DNA of 64,000 nucleotides from contig NZ_JABMCI010000070.1 in the NCBI RefSeq assembly GCF_013359775.1, positions 62,001-126,000 of the forward strand. Reading direction: 5' to 3'. The position numbers and the translations under genes are program-made. Under the pieces are notes generated by a model. It was not told where the DNA came from. It saw only the letters and a list, made by a program, of their open reading frames with translations, and ran no database searches. This DNA comes from Cellulomonas humilata. Its GTDB lineage: Bacteria; Actinomycetota; Actinomycetes; Actinomycetales; Cellulomonadaceae. Below, piece after piece: positions 63,744-64,000 of this stretch (position 1 is the first letter of the stretch; every line of letters starts with the position of its first letter).

Positions 63744-63965
63744 TCAGAACCACGTGGCCTTCATGGACCGCCGCTGATCCAGGATGCGTTCGGTGAGGGT
63801 GTCCGCGTACTTCTGCATCTCTCGCGTCCCGGCGAACCCCGTGACGGGCAGGTGCTTCTTCGAGTCGTCGACGCCACCACCCCCGATGAGCGGGCCGTTC
63901 GCCGCGGTGACGATGACGTCCACCTTGACGCCGGTGATGTCCGCCTGCACGACCTCAATCTGCAT
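63744..63965 (-). pseudogene. Truncated macro-domain protein
   Basis: A 73-aa frame. Residues 1-35 (MQIEVVQADITGVKVDVIVT, then AANGPLIGGGGVD) are the start of an ADP-ribose-binding macro domain, including the NAANxxLxGGGGVD-type loop. The remaining 38 residues do not follow the family, whose domain is about 150-170 aa, so the gene looks cut and joined to other sequence. ATG 63965 was used; GTG 63974 adds three residues. It may be a remnant left by insertion or deletion at an element border. Confidence 0.65.
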
Positions 63966-64000
63966 GCATGACACTGTGCCCGCTCGAACAGGAGGTTCCG

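Overview
The window is high-GC, actinobacterial-type chromosome next to a replication origin. The order rsmG-parA-parB, the eight parS-like sites, the wbl/WhiB-type protein and the conserved blocks trxA-trxB-pseudokinase-murJ-DUF6049-NUDIX-pcnA and rpsF-ssb-rpsR-rplI-dnaB all point to an actinobacterium. Gene order and the PadR-ino1 pair suggest Micrococcales, perhaps near Cellulomonas. That is an inference from gene content; no database was searched.

Layout. 1-3130 is a long stretch without convincing genes. It holds seven parS-like sites and two tandem-repeat arrays, so it looks like a centromere region beside the origin. 3131-6757 carries rsmG, parA (with a long disordered N-terminus and an eighth parS inside the gene) and parB. 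6797-16912 is mostly minus strand: a Ddl-type ligase, an aminotransferase, trxA/trxB, and a cell-envelope block of pseudokinase, murJ, DUF6049 and NUDIX. 16985-21463 has the CCA-adding enzyme, a LOV-GAF-PP2C light-sensing phosphatase and an MFS transporter. 21511-22634 is a DUF559/AbiEi-like gene bracketed by inverted copies of one palindrome. 22655-26895 holds two tandem ECF sigma/membrane-protein pairs with the same promoter motif. 27048-36468 holds ino1-padR, a class A PBP, the ribosomal protein/ssb operon, a MATE transporter and dnaB, which has DnaA-box-like sequences upstream.

The most interesting part begins 8 bp after the dnaB stop. From about 36477 to 62508 lies what I read as a Tn7-like transposon. 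Its dnaB-side end has two exact 22-bp repeats plus a third degenerate copy at 25-bp spacing. Its far end has related sites and finishes TCTCGACA. The core is one tightly overlapping operon, tnsA-tnsB-tnsC-tniQ-wbl-tniQ (45472-52879). A four-cysteine WhiB-like iron-sulfur protein gene sits between the two tniQ genes with 4-bp overlaps on both sides. The insertion point just past the dnaB stop resembles how Tn7 lands after glmS, so dnaB is a candidate attachment gene. CCGCT occurs at both junctions. At the far junction it is followed at once by another end-like sequence (TGTCGAGATGCAA), as expected for a second, older element in tandem. A related end-like repeat at 39988-40025 suggests that the dnaB-proximal 3.5 kb is a separate cargo-only unit.

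Cargo looks rich in defence-type genes. It includes three proteins with RX4H HEPN-type motifs, a winged-helix/nucleotidyltransferase protein, an EVE-like/DUF3883 protein, a CoiA-like nuclease paired with a DUF4209-like protein, and a metzincin protease paired with a 605-aa protein of unknown role. There is also a DUF4236-TPR protein, a potassium channel and an MmpS/FN3 lipoprotein. Two related small zinc-binding proteins flank the transposition operon. No CRISPR array, Cas gene, rRNA or tRNA was recognised.
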